64,000 nt of DNA. Origin: Phoenix dactylifera (lineage: Eukaryota > Streptophyta > Magnoliopsida > Arecales > Arecaceae). The notes beneath the pieces were generated by a model. That model made no database searches. It worked only from the letters and a program-made list of their open reading frames with translations, and was not told where the DNA came from. Positions 33,290 to 47,400 of the stretch are shown here, piece after piece; the first letter of the stretch is position 1, and each line of letters begins with the position of its first letter. Made by a program: the position numbers and the translations under genes. The DNA is taken from positions 2,220,843-2,284,842 of the forward strand of contig NC_052401.1 of assembly GCF_009389715.1 (NCBI RefSeq), in the 5' to 3' direction.

Positions 33290-35366
33290 TGAGGTTTGGT
33301 TTCGGGGCTTATAACTTCCTTCGTGTCCTCCTCCCCATTAGAAATGGGGAGAAGACGAGAGGGAGTTTGGAATTCGAAGCTTAATGCATAAGACTGCTAC
33401 AGAGGAGAATTGGTATCGGCGGTTCGGAGGAATGGAGAAGAGACTGAGATTGTCACACCCTCCGATCACCGCGTTCTTACAAGAACAGTAGTTGGGCTCG
33501 GCCCATATTTAGTTTCGATGACTGGCCCATAGGCCCGTTGCCCAGATTTACTTTTATCAGGAATTCAGGATATAAATGAATTGGCATGGGTAAAAGATTC
33601 AACCTGGTTGGATCATAGGAAAAAAGTTTTTATGTGAATCAGGTGGAGTAACATTGTAATTGTGGGGTTAGATTTTTCTTTTTTTAAGAGTGGTCACCTT
33701 CTTTTCGTCTTAATTATGGTGATATCTTAGCTTATAATCGGCGTTGTGTTTTCTCCTTTTTTTTTTTAACTAATTTTATAGTACATAACACACTTGATAT
33801 AAGACATACTGTGTTATGTTTAATTAAAGAATACAAGAAAATAAAATTGTTTTATATGCACTTCATATATTTCCAAAGAAAAAAATCAGTTAGATTAGTT
33901 CCTAGAAAAAAAATTTTAAGGTTCCGAGAAAATAGAGAAAAGTAATACATGTGAATAAGAGATACAATAATATTTCTAGAGTATTTTTCTTTTGGGTTTG
34001 TCTTAAGGTATTTTCTTGATATTTGTTGTAACTTAATCTTTTTAGGCAAATCTTTTACTACTCCCTAATTTTTTAATCAAAATTAAATTTTCTTATTTTA
34101 AACTGTGTATATATGAATTTTTTTCTCCTCTCTCTTGAGTTATTTCTTTAAGTTCGTCTTTGTTTATAGCTACTACATTGTTTTATTGTTTAATTTGGTG
34201 CATGCATGTTGTCTTACTGCTGGTTTTGCTTTGTCAAGATTTATTTTATGATTTCAAGATTGTAATATGCGCTTTAAGCATTCTTCAATAATATTATGCT
34301 TATATTAGACGAATTATCTGATAGAAACGAAATCTATGGTGAATAATTATAAATCTATGAATTTCAAGTGCTATGAGTATTTCTGAAAGAAGACATTATA
34401 CAATATACAACAACAAGAATAAATAAATGATTGGCTAACATAATATGAGTATATTTTTTATATATCCAATCGATATAATTATGTATTCTCTTAATATTAG
34501 TATAATAAATTTTATATTTGTCATATTTCTATTATATAATATCAAATTTTAACTAACTATTGAAATATGCGATAAATAATATAATATATAATAAATTATA
34601 TTTTATATTATTAATTCTTATATACATGCCATAATATCGGGAATGTAGATTGAACATTGCAAGATAAAATACGTTACGGGATAGTTGGATCATATCAAGT
34701 CATAGAGGTAAGAGGTGTAAATGAGACAAACAGCTTGCCAGTAGCTCAAGCTCAAATCGACTTGGCTCAACCCAGCTATTACCAAGCTCAATCAGCTCGA
34801 ATAGTTTTTCTAATTGAAGTCGAGCAGAAAAATACTCGACTCGAAAGTTAGCAAACCTAGTCGCATATATATATATATAATAATATTATATCTTATTTAT
34901 AATAAATATAAATATTACATTATATTTTGTTTTAATTATATTTTTTAATTATAATCAAGGTTTAAATTCGAGCTCGAGTATGACCCGTCGGATATTCAAG
35001 CCGAGACGAGATTCGAGCTTGAGTACTCTAAATTGAATCGAGCTCGAACAGCTGGATGAATGGATGGATGCAGACCAAATCATGACATGAGATGGATGCC
35101 CCTAAAGTAATTATCATGACACGAGCTCGAGTATTTTAAACCACGGACATTTTCCTCGCAGACGAAATCATGACATGAGATGGATGCCCCCTCAACGTAG
35201 GACGAGCTCGTGGCCAACACACTCAACAACAAAACAAGACACATCGATGCCGTGGGCACCATGGGACGAACAAAAAGCAAAGGGCTCCATTTCCCCCCGT
35301 CGTTTACGGCGCCCGAACCGGCGTGGTATCATGGGAGAAACCACGCACCCACCCCCTCCTAGCCTT
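33290..35366. other. intergenic between divergent PPR and TBL genes
   Basis: The first 200 bases are the leader and promoter of the PPR gene. The rest is AT-rich. At 34709-34860 a stretch begins AGAGGTGTAAATGAG and continues with repeated AGCTCAAGCTC and GCTCGA units, like one end of a hAT element. Related GAGCTCGAG repeats at 34970-35135 may be its other subterminal array, but I could not find a matching right terminus. Confidence 0.45.
35070..35190. repeat. 33-bp direct repeat in the TBL upstream region
   Basis: A 33-base segment containing AATCATGACATGAGATGG occurs at 35070-35102 and again at 35158-35190 with one mismatch, 88 bases apart. Both copies are followed by an ACGAGCTCG block. 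It may be a small tandem duplication or a trace of TE excision. Confidence 0.75.
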
Positions 35367-35375
35367 CATAAAAGG
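35367..35375 (+). promoter_or_regulatory. TATA box of the TBL gene
   Basis: CATAAAAGG lies about 75 bases before the ATG at 35445, giving a leader of about 45 bases. Confidence 0.6.
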
Positions 35376-35444
35376 CTGTCAGAGTCTTCAACATTGATGA
35401 AACAAACCTCATTTCCCCCATCCTTCCTCTAAATCGAGAACCAA

Positions 35445-36955
35445 ATGGCTGGAAAACCATTAACCGTCCCAACTTCTTCACTGTTCTTCTTATGGCTCGC
35501 CACCCTCTCAGTTGTCTCCAAAAACTCCTACTTCACACCTTGTCTGGCTAACTTCGACATGGACTCCGTCGAGTGGACCGAGGAGAAAGAAGACGATGGG
35601 GTTAACGAGGTCCAGAGCCAGCATACATTGTCGAGGGCCTGTGACTTGTCTGTCGGAGAGTGGGCGTTCGATGCATCATACCCTCTCTACAACCCGGACT
35701 GCCCTTACCTCGTTAACCAAGTAAGCTGCCGGAGGAACGGAAGGCCGGACTCGGACTACGAGAAGTGGAGGTGGAAGCCACAGCAATGCTCCATTCCAAG
35801 GTAAGCGAGAAACCTGCTGGTGAGTGAAGTGAAAAAGCGACCGGCAAACTAATGATCGCGCAATGGTGTTGCTCAGGTTCGACGCCTTGGGCTTTCTTGG
35901 AAGAATAAGAAAGAAGAGAGTCATGCTAGTAGGAGACTCCATAATGAGGAGCCAATGGGAGTCTCTTGTTTGCTTGGTGGAGGCCGTGATTCCGAGTGAG
36001 AGGAAGCTGGTCTCCTCCCGTGGTCCGACCATTGCTTTCCATGCCATGGTAAGATCAATAGTTGCTAGCTATATATCATCTGCCGCGAGAAATCGAGATA
36101 ACCATGAATGAAGCGTATGCAGGACTTTGAAGCGTCGATCGAGTTCTCATGGGCTCCTCTCCTGGTCGAATTGAAGGAAGAGGCGGATCGCAAGAAAGTT
36201 CTCCACTTGGACTCGATCGAAGAGAACGCGAAGTACTGGCGAGGAGTTGACGTCCTCGTGTTCGATTCTGCTCATTGGTGGACTCACTCCGGCGAATGGA
36301 GCTCGTGAGTTGAACATATACGACTCCTTTTCTCTCCTCCATTTTACTTGCTCTGATCTGGCGCTACACTGGGAGTCTTTTCCATATTAATCCGATGGAC
36401 TTTGGTAGGTGGGATTACTACAAGGTGGGGGGCAGGCTTTTCACTGGCTTGAACCCAATGGTTGCTTATGAGAGGGGACTCACAACATGGGCTAACTGGG
36501 TGGACTTGAACTTGGATCCTCGTCGAACTCGAGTCATCTTTCGGAGTGTCTCGCCTCAGCATAGCAGGTATAACGCATCGTTCTTTTGCAAATGAACTCA
36601 GCCATGCAATAGTAACATTCTAAACAGGGCCTTCATGTATGTTAATTTGGTCAGGGAAAATGGATGGCAGTGTTACAAACAGAGGGAGCCTCTGGTCGGC
36701 TTGGGCCACAGACCTCGTGTTCCCTGGCAACTGGTTGTGCTGCGTGAGGTACTGAGGAAGACGAGTTTTCCTGTATACCTTCTAGATGTAACAAGGATGT
36801 CAGCTGTTCGAAGGGACGGGCACCCGTCAATCTATGGAAGAGCTGCTGATGCACAGGGGAGGCAGGACACAGCAGCCTGGACCTCAGATTGCAGCCACTG
36901 GTGCTTGCCCGGGGTGCCTGACGCATGGAATGAGATGCTCTATGCTCTTCTTTAG
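35445..36955 (+). CDS. trichome birefringence-like (TBL/DUF231) protein, likely polysaccharide O-acetyltransferase
   Basis: Five exons join in frame: 35445-35800, 35877-36048, 36123-36304, 36409-36567 and 36655-36955 (TAG), all GT-AG, giving 389 residues. An N-terminal hydrophobic segment (about 11-25) acts as signal anchor. The PMR5N region follows (CDLSVGEWAFDASYPLYNPD, then NGRPDSDYEKWRWKPQQC). The esterase-like part has the GDS motif at 138-140 (VGDSIMRSQWESL) and a C-terminal DCSHW motif with Asp368 and His371, which complete the triad expected of the family. TBL proteins act in the Golgi and transfer acetyl groups to xylan, mannan, xyloglucan or pectin; which polymer cannot be told from this sequence. 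Length fits the shorter TBL members. No defect is seen. A short intron follows the AG of residue 119, as is usual in the family. Confidence 0.92.
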
Positions 36956-38484
36956 AACTTAGAAGAGACCATGTAATTTATTTTGGAGCAACTATAGAAT
37001 AATGCCGCTAGCTGTATGTTGGTAATTAGTCTTTATGGTGATGCTGTATTAAAGTATTCTGCGATGCTCTGCTGGGTTACTTGACTGATGATCAAGGTTA
37101 TGATGTAACTTAGCTTGTAACTTCTCTTTGTTTCTCTTATAATAAGAGATCAATTTGTCGACCTTTTGTCTTTGGCTCCTTAAATTAATGATCATGCATA
37201 TAATGGTTCAACATGTTCGAACAGCATTCTCTTTAGAAGAAACCAAGTGGAAGACAAGGTTGATTGACATATTCACCTTCCCCAAATTATTATTATCGCA
37301 TTGTATAATCACCCAAACTACTGGAGGGCTTCATTGGAATTCAACGTGGATATGAATGATGCCGGCTAGCAATTTGGTGTTTGTTATAGTGAGATGATTC
37401 AATTCAAGTGGGTGCAAGTTGGCATAATTCAAGTCAAATGGGCACGGTTTAATGCGATCCACGCATAGTTTCAATATGATACAATGCAACCAAGAGCTGG
37501 GAGTCTAGGTGGTTTGTACCTATAGGAAGGTATCCGTATCCCGTGTTCAAACGGTGAATAACTATCAGTCTATACCTTGACGTAGTTTGGCATACTTTAG
37601 AAGAGATATGCCTAGTAATCGTTATCTAATTAGCCCACAGATGTCGGCGCAAAAATCATTAAAAAAAATAGAACCTTAATTTAGCATCCACAAGGCGGGA
37701 GAGAGAGAGAGAGGGAGGGAGATGAATCTATTATGAACATGCATGCCTCCTTACCGAAAGAGACAACATATGGTCCCACAACGACACCCCTTCCCCTTTG
37801 ATTGCTCTCATCTAAACCAATCCTTGTATAGCTAGCTCACAACCCAACTCTATTTAACAGCCTTCGTTTTCCCACTATGCAGCTCAGAGAAACAAGAGAT
37901 AATTTGCCATTTAAAATATCAGATCATGTTGAACAAATCCAATTGCCCTGTCCTGTCATGCTGCGATTGTTTTCTAGTCCAAAGAGGAAAGGAGACTCTA
38001 CTTCATCCGGTCATAGCTCACCAACTGGGATGCCAAGACGAATATCAGGCCACATGTTAGACTCACAGCTTGTGTAGGTCTCCATGGTCTCCACACTTGT
38101 CTATGTCTAGCACAGCTAAGAAAGAAAGAGGAGAAAAAGGAAACAAAACAAGACCAAAAAACAAAAAACCGGAAAAGGAAAAAGGCCCAATCCTAGCCAG
38201 ACCAGGATGAGGCTGCCTTCCCGTTTTTAGTATGGGTAATAGATGATACATCTCCAAAGCAACAGATATGTTGAAGCTACCTGAGCTCAAAATGGAAGAC
38301 TAAGCAAGATTCAAGAACCATCATTCACAACATTCAGACATCAATCATGTATAGATTTTCGCAGAGGATGTATGTAACAGGAAGAGTGCCACATAGGCCC
38401 TGTAATTACAGAAAATCAGCTCTCTGGAACAATGGAAGGGGACCTGCACCAATTATGGGTCTTGAATTTCACTGGAACAAGGTA
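36956..38484. other. intergenic, convergent 3' ends of TBL and ACR12-like genes
   Basis: Holds the TBL 3' UTR (AATAATAAGAG-like signal near 37140) and the 3' UTR of the minus-strand ACT-repeat gene near 38484. A GA-rich simple repeat lies at 37698-37722. I recognise no other gene. Confidence 0.5.
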
Positions 38485-41400
38485 TCAATAGCTGCCCTCA
38501 TCTGTTTCAGGCCTTCTAAGGTAGTAGCGCAAACTGTTTGTCAACACCTGCTTGCACAAAAGATTTCCTCAATAACAGGGCGTGAAGAGCTGACTGTTAA
38601 GTCGAAGGAATCATATCATGCATCATTCTTTGCCTGAACTCTCCAGCAGCATATATTTATGAAGACATAATAGTCATCTAATGTCTGCTGAGTTCTAGCC
38701 TTTATCTGAAACAAATTGACTACTGATTGTGGTAATGCTTGTTCGAGATGATCATATAATACTGTCCTTTTTTACAGAGCAGATTTTCTAAAGAAGTTTT
38801 GCTTGTTAGGTATTTGACGGAACTTATAGCTCAAACCAATTGCCAATGACAGGACTGATAAGAAAATACAGAGATAGCCTTACCTGTGATAAGGAGCTGT
38901 TCAGTGCTGCACCTCCGTAGCTTACATGGAATTTATCCTTGGCAACCAGGCCCTGCAAAATAAGATTGATATTTTTTACCTGAAAAGCAATGGAAATGCA
39001 TGTTAACAACAAGAACAAGAAGATGATGATGAAGGACACATACTTCAGTGTCAATCTCAGCTGATTCCACATCAATATTTATGTCCACTATAATCTTGAT
39101 TATCTCCAGCAATAGTCCAGGTCGATCAGCAGTTTCAATGTAGAGTAAGCTGTAGCAGTATTAAAAAGTTCAAGGAGGCAAGCTTGTGTCGCGTCAGGGA
39201 ATTCTAGACTACGGAAACAGTTACAACTTGAAAGAGGAAAAAACAAGGAGAAAGAAAAGCATTATTCTATTGTTTAAAAGAAAAAAATGGTTCCACACAG
39301 AAGGTAGAAAATGATTACGCTCCAAAGGATAAGGTGCAGAGAAGAATAATGTGACAACAAACACAGTTTCAATGCTTGTGTGCCTCTTTAAGTAGTATTT
39401 ATATATTCTAGAAGAAAAATGTAGATCTAGGTAACAAAATAAAGGTGCATGTTTTATGATGACTTACAGGAAGATAACAGATAAAGACAGTAACTAAAAC
39501 AAAAGACTTGTATTTAGAACTTTACTTGCATTCAAAGCCAACTTAGCAATATCAAAAACATAAACAAAAAATGCCAAATGAGAAGTAACAAACCTTCTCT
39601 TTGGTCCATCATCTTGAACAAATATATGTGTTGCAATGTCAACATCCACCTGTCAATAATAAAATCAAAGAGTCAGGATTTCTGTTTGGAAGAGATCGCG
39701 AGGCAGTGAGAGCCATCCAAGACAAAGCTAATTTGAAGTCCAGGAATGCAACCAATGGATACTCAAAACCTAGTTGAAAACATACCACAAACTTTACCAT
39801 AACACTTTGCATTGAGTATAAATTTGAAGGCCTTATATCTCAACTAACGAGATTGCTGGGATGCTTGTGACAATATGCATCCAATTATGATCTTATTTTA
39901 ACAGAGAATTTTACCCATGTCCCAGGATAAAGCTAAATTTAACTCTTAGGTTCAGGGTCAATTGACTATTTTCACCCGCAAGTGTTTGAATTAGCAGCAA
40001 CTAAATGATGAACAATGCTAGAAGAAACAACCATGGAAACAAAAAAATTACTGCTACACTTTAATATAACTGTCCATCTCTTAGGACACAAAAGGTGGAT
40101 CTGCAATAAGAGAGTAACACGATTTACATTAACCAATTTCAAATTTTTAATCTGATTTTCACATAATTATAATGTTCCATGCATCTTTAACTTCCATTTC
40201 AAGGAATGTCAGTCACCCTTGTCTTCCTTGCAAGTGATTGAAAAATTATAAAATACCAATCAGCTCTCTATTACTTTAACCTCAATTGAAACAGCTCTCA
40301 ATTATTCTCCCATTCCTACTTACACCACCAACTCTCAGTTATATTATAGGTATCTTATGTGCTTGCAGCCTTCAAATCCTACTTCGTCATCCCAATACAT
40401 TGCTATTAAAACTTTATACCTTTCAAATCCTCAAAGAATCTAACTAGCAAAGTTCTTTATGTTGTTTTTATCTTGGTTTCCAATTTTGGTTCAGCATGAT
40501 TTTCCATCTGTATTTCTTGCTCTTGTACACACACCCTTAATGCTCTCAGCAAAAAAACCTTTAAAGCAATTCTATCACCTACCAAATTACCTCCTGCATC
40601 CCTTTACCTTGTGCTCTTGCCTACAAACAAAGCCATGCATGGAATTATGGATATATTCACCCCAAATTTTTTGTGATACCTATATCAAGGATATCTTAGC
40701 CTTGAGCATTCAATGCCTTCGCTTAACTCATGTCTCTTCCATGTTCCAACAGTTTCTCATACAGCCCCATTGCATGCCTCATTAATGTAATATCATGATA
40801 GTTGATAAGCCACCGAATCCCCTTTCTTAATACACCTGCCATTATCTATATCTCTAGATCTTTCTTCTATCATGTTACCTGACTTATATAGATCATGAGT
40901 CCAAGTAATTATGCCTTACTGGCTTACATGCATTATATAGCATTTTCATATTGCTTCAAGCCTTCGAGATTATATGTTCTTGGGCATGTTTTGCAGCAAA
41001 GCCTCCATTAGATAAGATTATACAGAATAAAATAATGATATTTAAGATTGTATAACATAATATGGCACATCAAAAAGTATCAAGTGGTGATCCATAACAT
41101 TCATATATAATAGCATATAGACGTATACTGCATAAACCAAACTACCAGAATATTATTATGTGGCATGTAATTTCTTACCAAAGATTGAAAAAGAGGATAA
41201 TCACTATTGTCGTCAGTGATGTCCAAGTGAATAGCACACTTGTTAGGCTCATCATAGTGTTCATCCTCTTATGATAAGTGATATGAAACTGATATAGTGC
41301 ACTTACTTAGGCTCGTCAAAGTGTTTCTGGAGAGCGAAAGAATGAAGTTATCTTCAGAGCCAGAGTGTATATTGATGGGAATTAATTTCCATAACCTCGT

Positions 41401-44400
41401 CTCTCATGCAATAGAGGAGAAGCAATTAATAAACTCACAAAAAACATTCCTTTGCTGATACTGGAGAAAAAGACCAATAGACTGAACAAGTTCCAAATTG
41501 GAAGCAAAAGTTTGAATAAATTGCAGTTTTCAGTCGGATAACAACTCCAAGATAGTCCAACATATTCAATTGAAAACAACCAGTTTCAACAGTTCACGAA
41601 GTTTTCATTAGCAGAACTCGTTCAGATGTTGTATTCTCTTTTCTTTTCATTTTTTAGTTTTTATGTGTTGAAATAAACCAGCTAAGCAAGCAATCCCATT
41701 TGAACCGAGTCTAATAAATGGGTCCAACCATGTTGTAGTATGGAGAACAGTGTTTATTATCGACAGCTGGAGATTAATTCCTGAAATGCTTATATTTTGA
41801 TAATTTGCAACAAAGAAATCTGAGGAATCTGATTGAGTTTCATGAAGAATTCTAATATTGCATCAACCTTAAGGCATTTATTGAAGCAAATAAAAAAGAA
41901 TATTGGGAATCAAATAACTAAAAAATTGCAACAAGAGCATATCTAAACTGCTCAAGGACATCCCCCCCCCCCGGCCCACCTGCGCAAAAAAGCTACATAA
42001 AGAGCTAATTCTTGATCCATGAAAATTATGAAAGTTTCTTTAATGATGATAAGCTTCTCAAAGAGCTGCACTATCAGCTTTTGTTGCTTCTCTTTAATTA
42101 ACTAACAAATTCAATTCCCTTCATCCAGGCAATACAAAAGAAATAAAACAGAATTAAGTGAGAGGAATCTTTTACAGCTCATACACAGTCAGACTTTCCA
42201 GGTCTAAACAATTTCCCTGTGTTTCTGTCTTGTCAGTGGCTGGTCTAGAACTTTAGCAGGAACATTACATATTTTGCCTCTGAACTGGTTAATCTAGAAA
42301 TTCAGCAGGAAAGCTAACGTATTAGCCATCGAAGGACAGCTTAAAATATGTAAAATCAGATTAATACAAAATTGCAGATCTCTGAACCTAAAAATGACAT
42401 GGAAAGAGTAGCTTTTTTGCATCAACATAGCTTGGGTCAACAAAATGAAGTACAATACTCCAGTACCAGAGCTACATTACCTTCTTCTCTGGAGGTTTTA
42501 TTCCAAAAACCTCACCCATTGCTAGCTTCTCACTAGATTCCTATAGAAAAATAAATAAATTATGCACTTAAAGAACAAAAAATATTAAAGTACATGTCAA
42601 ATCCAGATAAGTATGAAACTACGAACATACTGGGTGATACATGAGAAGATTGTTGATTATGGTGAGCCGAATTTTTTCTAACATAGCAGGATCCTCAACC
42701 TTCCGTCCCCTAGTATGTTCATGAAGCCAACTATTAGACTCCACTGACTGACATCAAATTCATGAACAAACAACGATATTAATGGGGAAGAAAAAGCTCC
42801 AACCATTCAATATCCATAAGTTTTGGCAAAAAACAATGCCCTCAATGATTATCAGTTTCAAAAGCTCTTAGAAATGTCTCCACTAACTGATTATCAGATA
42901 CATTTGAATATGGAAACGTTCAACAACTCTTAGAAATGTCTCTTATTACCCAAAACAGATAAGCTAAGGAACAGGCATGGTGTATACATTTAGGAGTTGC
43001 CTACTGGTATAGAAGCACAGCAAATTATTTGGTGCTTTGTGTATGCTAAGGCTACGAGATCTAGTTGCAATGATTCATTTAAATTTCAGAAATTTTTAAA
43101 AACAAGTTTGATATCTACTTTGCCCGAACACCCAAAAAAAGAAAATACTACCACCAACACCAGTATAAGTTGAATATGTCTCGTGGCAATTCAGATAGAT
43201 ATGCAGTGTATATTCTCACTGCACTGACTAGATGGCCTAGATTATATAATAATGGTCAATAAATAACAACAAAAATGCCCTTCTTCAAGGGTTAAAACTG
43301 ATGGTCACACCTAAGATGTTTGCAGATATGATGATGAAGTTTAAGAACAAGGTAGCATACAGATTTATTCAAGAAGAATCCATAACTCCTTTAAAAAAAT
43401 TATTACAAAAACAGATTTATGTGATAAATCAGTAAAGAATATTTAATAACAATATTATCACTCACGATCGCATAATGTAAAATTTTGTCTGTATAACAGA
43501 AGCCTCAGTTGTTACAGTTCCTTTGGCCACGTCCAGGCCCAGATCTCTGAGTGCCTTCATCTGTGATTGACAACAACCAATAAATATTGTCCTAGCCAGA
43601 TTTACAAACAAAATCATGAATAATCTAATCATCTTGTGAGTCACAGTAATAACTAATAAACATCAGAAGCACAGCAGTGCAAACCTAACCACCCCCTAAG
43701 GATATGCATAATGTTGGCCCCAACTGCAATATAACCATAGCATAACTTTTACCAATGCATTATTTGCTTCAAATGATTTATGTCCCACTCATGAAAACTA
43801 AAATCAAGATGACCATTAATGACAATAGGCAATGGCTGAATGAATATCTAATAACAGAAATTGTCCAAGGAACTATCATTTTGTAAATCAGTTGACTGAC
43901 CATAAAAACAATGAAAACAATTTGGAAAAAAATAATTTTTCAAGGTAATCTTTTTTTTTTATGGATAGAGTGCATCTCTACTGCACAGATTGCTTTTATA
44001 TTGTATTCCACAGGTAGCATGTAGTTGACATGTTACTTGTGATAGTGGATGCATCAACTGAAAAAAATGGAAAAGTTGGAATAAAAAAATTACAAGATAT
44101 TATTTTTAAGCATAAAGTACATCTGCATGACAGAGGATTTCAGAACACAATTTACAGTTAACAATGTTATTTATGCTACAGAGTTAACAACTGCAACAGA
44201 GTTGAAAATCTATCCAGTAGAGATATTCTAGGATGAGGTGCAATTTTTCTTTTTACTGAGGGAAAAAAAAGGGTGATGTCACCGTGTCAACAAGTGCTCC
44301 CAGACGGTCCCCAAAACTAAGCTGCACAATTGTTGCATCTGAATCTGAATCTTGATCTATCAACACTATTGGCATTGGAACTACATCAGTATCTTGGTCA

Positions 44401-47400
44401 GACATCTGCCACAAAAATAATTGTCATTGTAGACACCAAAACAACATCAACTGAAACTGTTGAAAGATTTCATACAATTTTCAAACAGAAACAAATTAAA
44501 AGTAGACATACTGCAGATAACCAAGCAAGCTCACCTGCTTTGCCCAAAATTTGATAAAATTAAACAGAAGAATATTACATCTTCTCTAGAAATGTAGTTT
44601 CACTGACCAGATTTTCATACAATACTAATTTTAGGTTTCTAAATTACACAATTGTTTTTGTTTTACCAATTATTCCACTATAATCTTTTACCAATTATTT
44701 AACTATAGCCTCTGCTGGAGAAGTACATAGATTTTTAAAAGGCACTACTTTATATTAACAGATTTTAATTATTTATTAAAGCCCCCCAGATCTTCTTTAG
44801 GCAATTATGAATCCACATGGTCCTTCAGGCCTGCATAGTATAACCATCACAGGTTTTGATGGATTCAAAATCAAGATTCATGACTAGATACTAATGAACT
44901 AGATACTTATTCAGAACTCCCTGACATCAATAATGCGAAGAGAATCATTAAAAGAAGCATTGTTCTTTTCCACCCAAAGCATAATTGTACACTAATACAA
45001 CTGTTCAACCCTTCATAGAGAAGATTGTTGTCAATGGACAGATAACTTGCATTACAATGAAGGATCTTATGACATACCGATGAGGAAGATCCCAATGTGT
45101 CTTCTGTATCAATAGAAGATTGAGAATCACTCCTGCAGAGCAAAGATTTTCAGATATACTACTTGATGATTTCTAGAAATGCATGAATGCTGTGCATGTA
45201 AATCAGTGTAAACACAATTCTATCCCTCACCAATGAAACTTAGAATTAAATATTATAAAAATACAACAACCCTAATAAAGTTCTTGGATTTTTTTTTTTT
45301 GCAATTTAAAATAGATGTATGAACAGGTGAACAAAGAAAAAGAAAGCAACACAACATGTATCAGCACGTGGTACGATATCCTCTGCTCAATTTTTTTAGA
45401 AAAAAACTACAATTAACAACATTAGTATTAGAGGTAGCAATTTTATGACCCGACCGGAACCGACCCAGTTTAAGCAAGTTCAATGTTGGCATAAACATGT
45501 TCCGGACATAAACAAGTTGGCCCAACCTAACATGTTTATTAAATGGGTCAGGTTCAGGTTTTAGAGTCTTGACCAATTTAATCTATTCTGACCCATTTAA
45601 TAATTGGGTCGGATCATGTTCCGACTCATTTTGTTCAAACCATTTAAAACATGTCTAACCCTTTTAAGACCAATATAACCTGTTTAAGAAAATATTTAAC
45701 CTATTTAACCTGATTCAGCCTATTTATTAAATGGCAGGCTGGATTGGATTACCTGTTTGATAAGGTCAGGTTCAAAATTGGATTTTGGACCAACTTAATA
45801 AGCAGGTTAGATTTGAGTCAAGGAATGCTGAACCGGCCGGTTCAGCCCGTACCGAACCGGTACCGACTCTGACTGGTCCGGTTCGGCGTTAAAAATCGGT
45901 ACCGGCCCCTACCGAACTGTATCGGCCCGTACTGATTAGTACCGGCTCGCTATACTAGCCCATACCGGTTCCAAATTTTTTTGGAGCTTTTGGATGCGTG
46001 AACCAGGCCAACCATTGGTACCGATACTGAACCGGTACCGACACCAACCGGCACGCCTATCGGTACCGGTTCGACGATCCTTGGTTTGGGTTGACAAATA
46101 TTTGATTAGAGTCGTATTTGACCTGATCTGCATCTAACCTGACACATATCCAACTTGATTACCACCCTTAATTAGTATTACTTTTCTACATTGCCTCTTT
46201 AATCATTATTATGGGCCATCGACCATTGCATTATTACAAATCTCTTATGCATTGCGCCTAATCACTCTTGAGATTTATGCATCGGAAAACTCAGACAACT
46301 ATTGATTTTCTCCAAATACCATGAATTCAAACAAATTCTGCAAATAGCAATAACCTATTATCCAGATCCTGACCTGTGACATCCAGGAACCAAATCAATG
46401 AATAATATCATATTACTTACATGCAGATTAAATAATTCCAGTCAAATAAAGAAAGAGAGAAAACAAAAAAGGAATAATATCACAATGCAGTTACTGAGTC
46501 AAAACAGAGATTCTTTATCAAGAACTCAAAGCTCAGTTGAATGGAGGTGGAAAAAAAGCTGTAATAAGGAAAACATATCATCAGAACAAACCATACTATT
46601 TATGCATATCTTCACATCAAATCAACTGGATAAGAGCATCATATCCTTAAGAACAAGTAGCCAAAGAAAAGGATAGAAACAAATCCAGCTAAGTGGAATT
46701 GAAAATTTGACCATGGCTCGGATCATCAAGAATCCAACGACCGACCAAATCAAACCAAATCAAGCCAGTTGCAATCAAGAAAATCGACAAACCAAAGGCC
46801 AAACCCTATTTTAGGCTCAAAATAAATAAATCAAGAGAAAGAAAGAGAACATCGATTCTTTCAAGAACTCAAGGATCAACTGAACCAAACCGGCTGTAAG
46901 AAAGAAACCATATCATCAGATCAAGCCTCAGTGTTAACATGCATCTTGTCACATCAAAACAACTGCTGGAAAAGGTATTTTATCATTCAACCACAAAATT
47001 TAGTCCTGCCCGGATTCTTCATCAAGCAACCAAAATTGATCCAAACAAACCAGCAGCGATAAAGAAAATCCAAAAGCCACAGGCTAAACCCCAGTCTGCT
47101 CCCAAAATAAATAAATAAAAAAGAAGTCCCCATAAAGCCACAATAAAACGAACTCATACCACATGAAAACACTAGCAAGAACAGAGAAAACCTCAAGAAA
47201 AGAAATCGATCACTACCACAACCGATCACAAAATCACAGCAATCCAATCGCAAACCCTAGTAAAGAAACACTACAAAATCAAAACAGAAACGAAGAAAAA
47301 CACCAAGAAATTACGATTTAAGAAGAGAGAAGAGAGTGAGGGCAGTGCATCCGAGCTCACCCACGGATCCTTCCCAGAAACCCGCTGCTGCTGGAGGCGA

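Noticed and set aside
34709..35135. A complete second hAT element upstream of the TBL gene
   Set aside because: Only a left-end-like AGAGGTGTAAATGAG and GCTCGAG-type repeats are visible. No matching right terminus or 8-bp duplication was found, so it is noted only as a possible relic.
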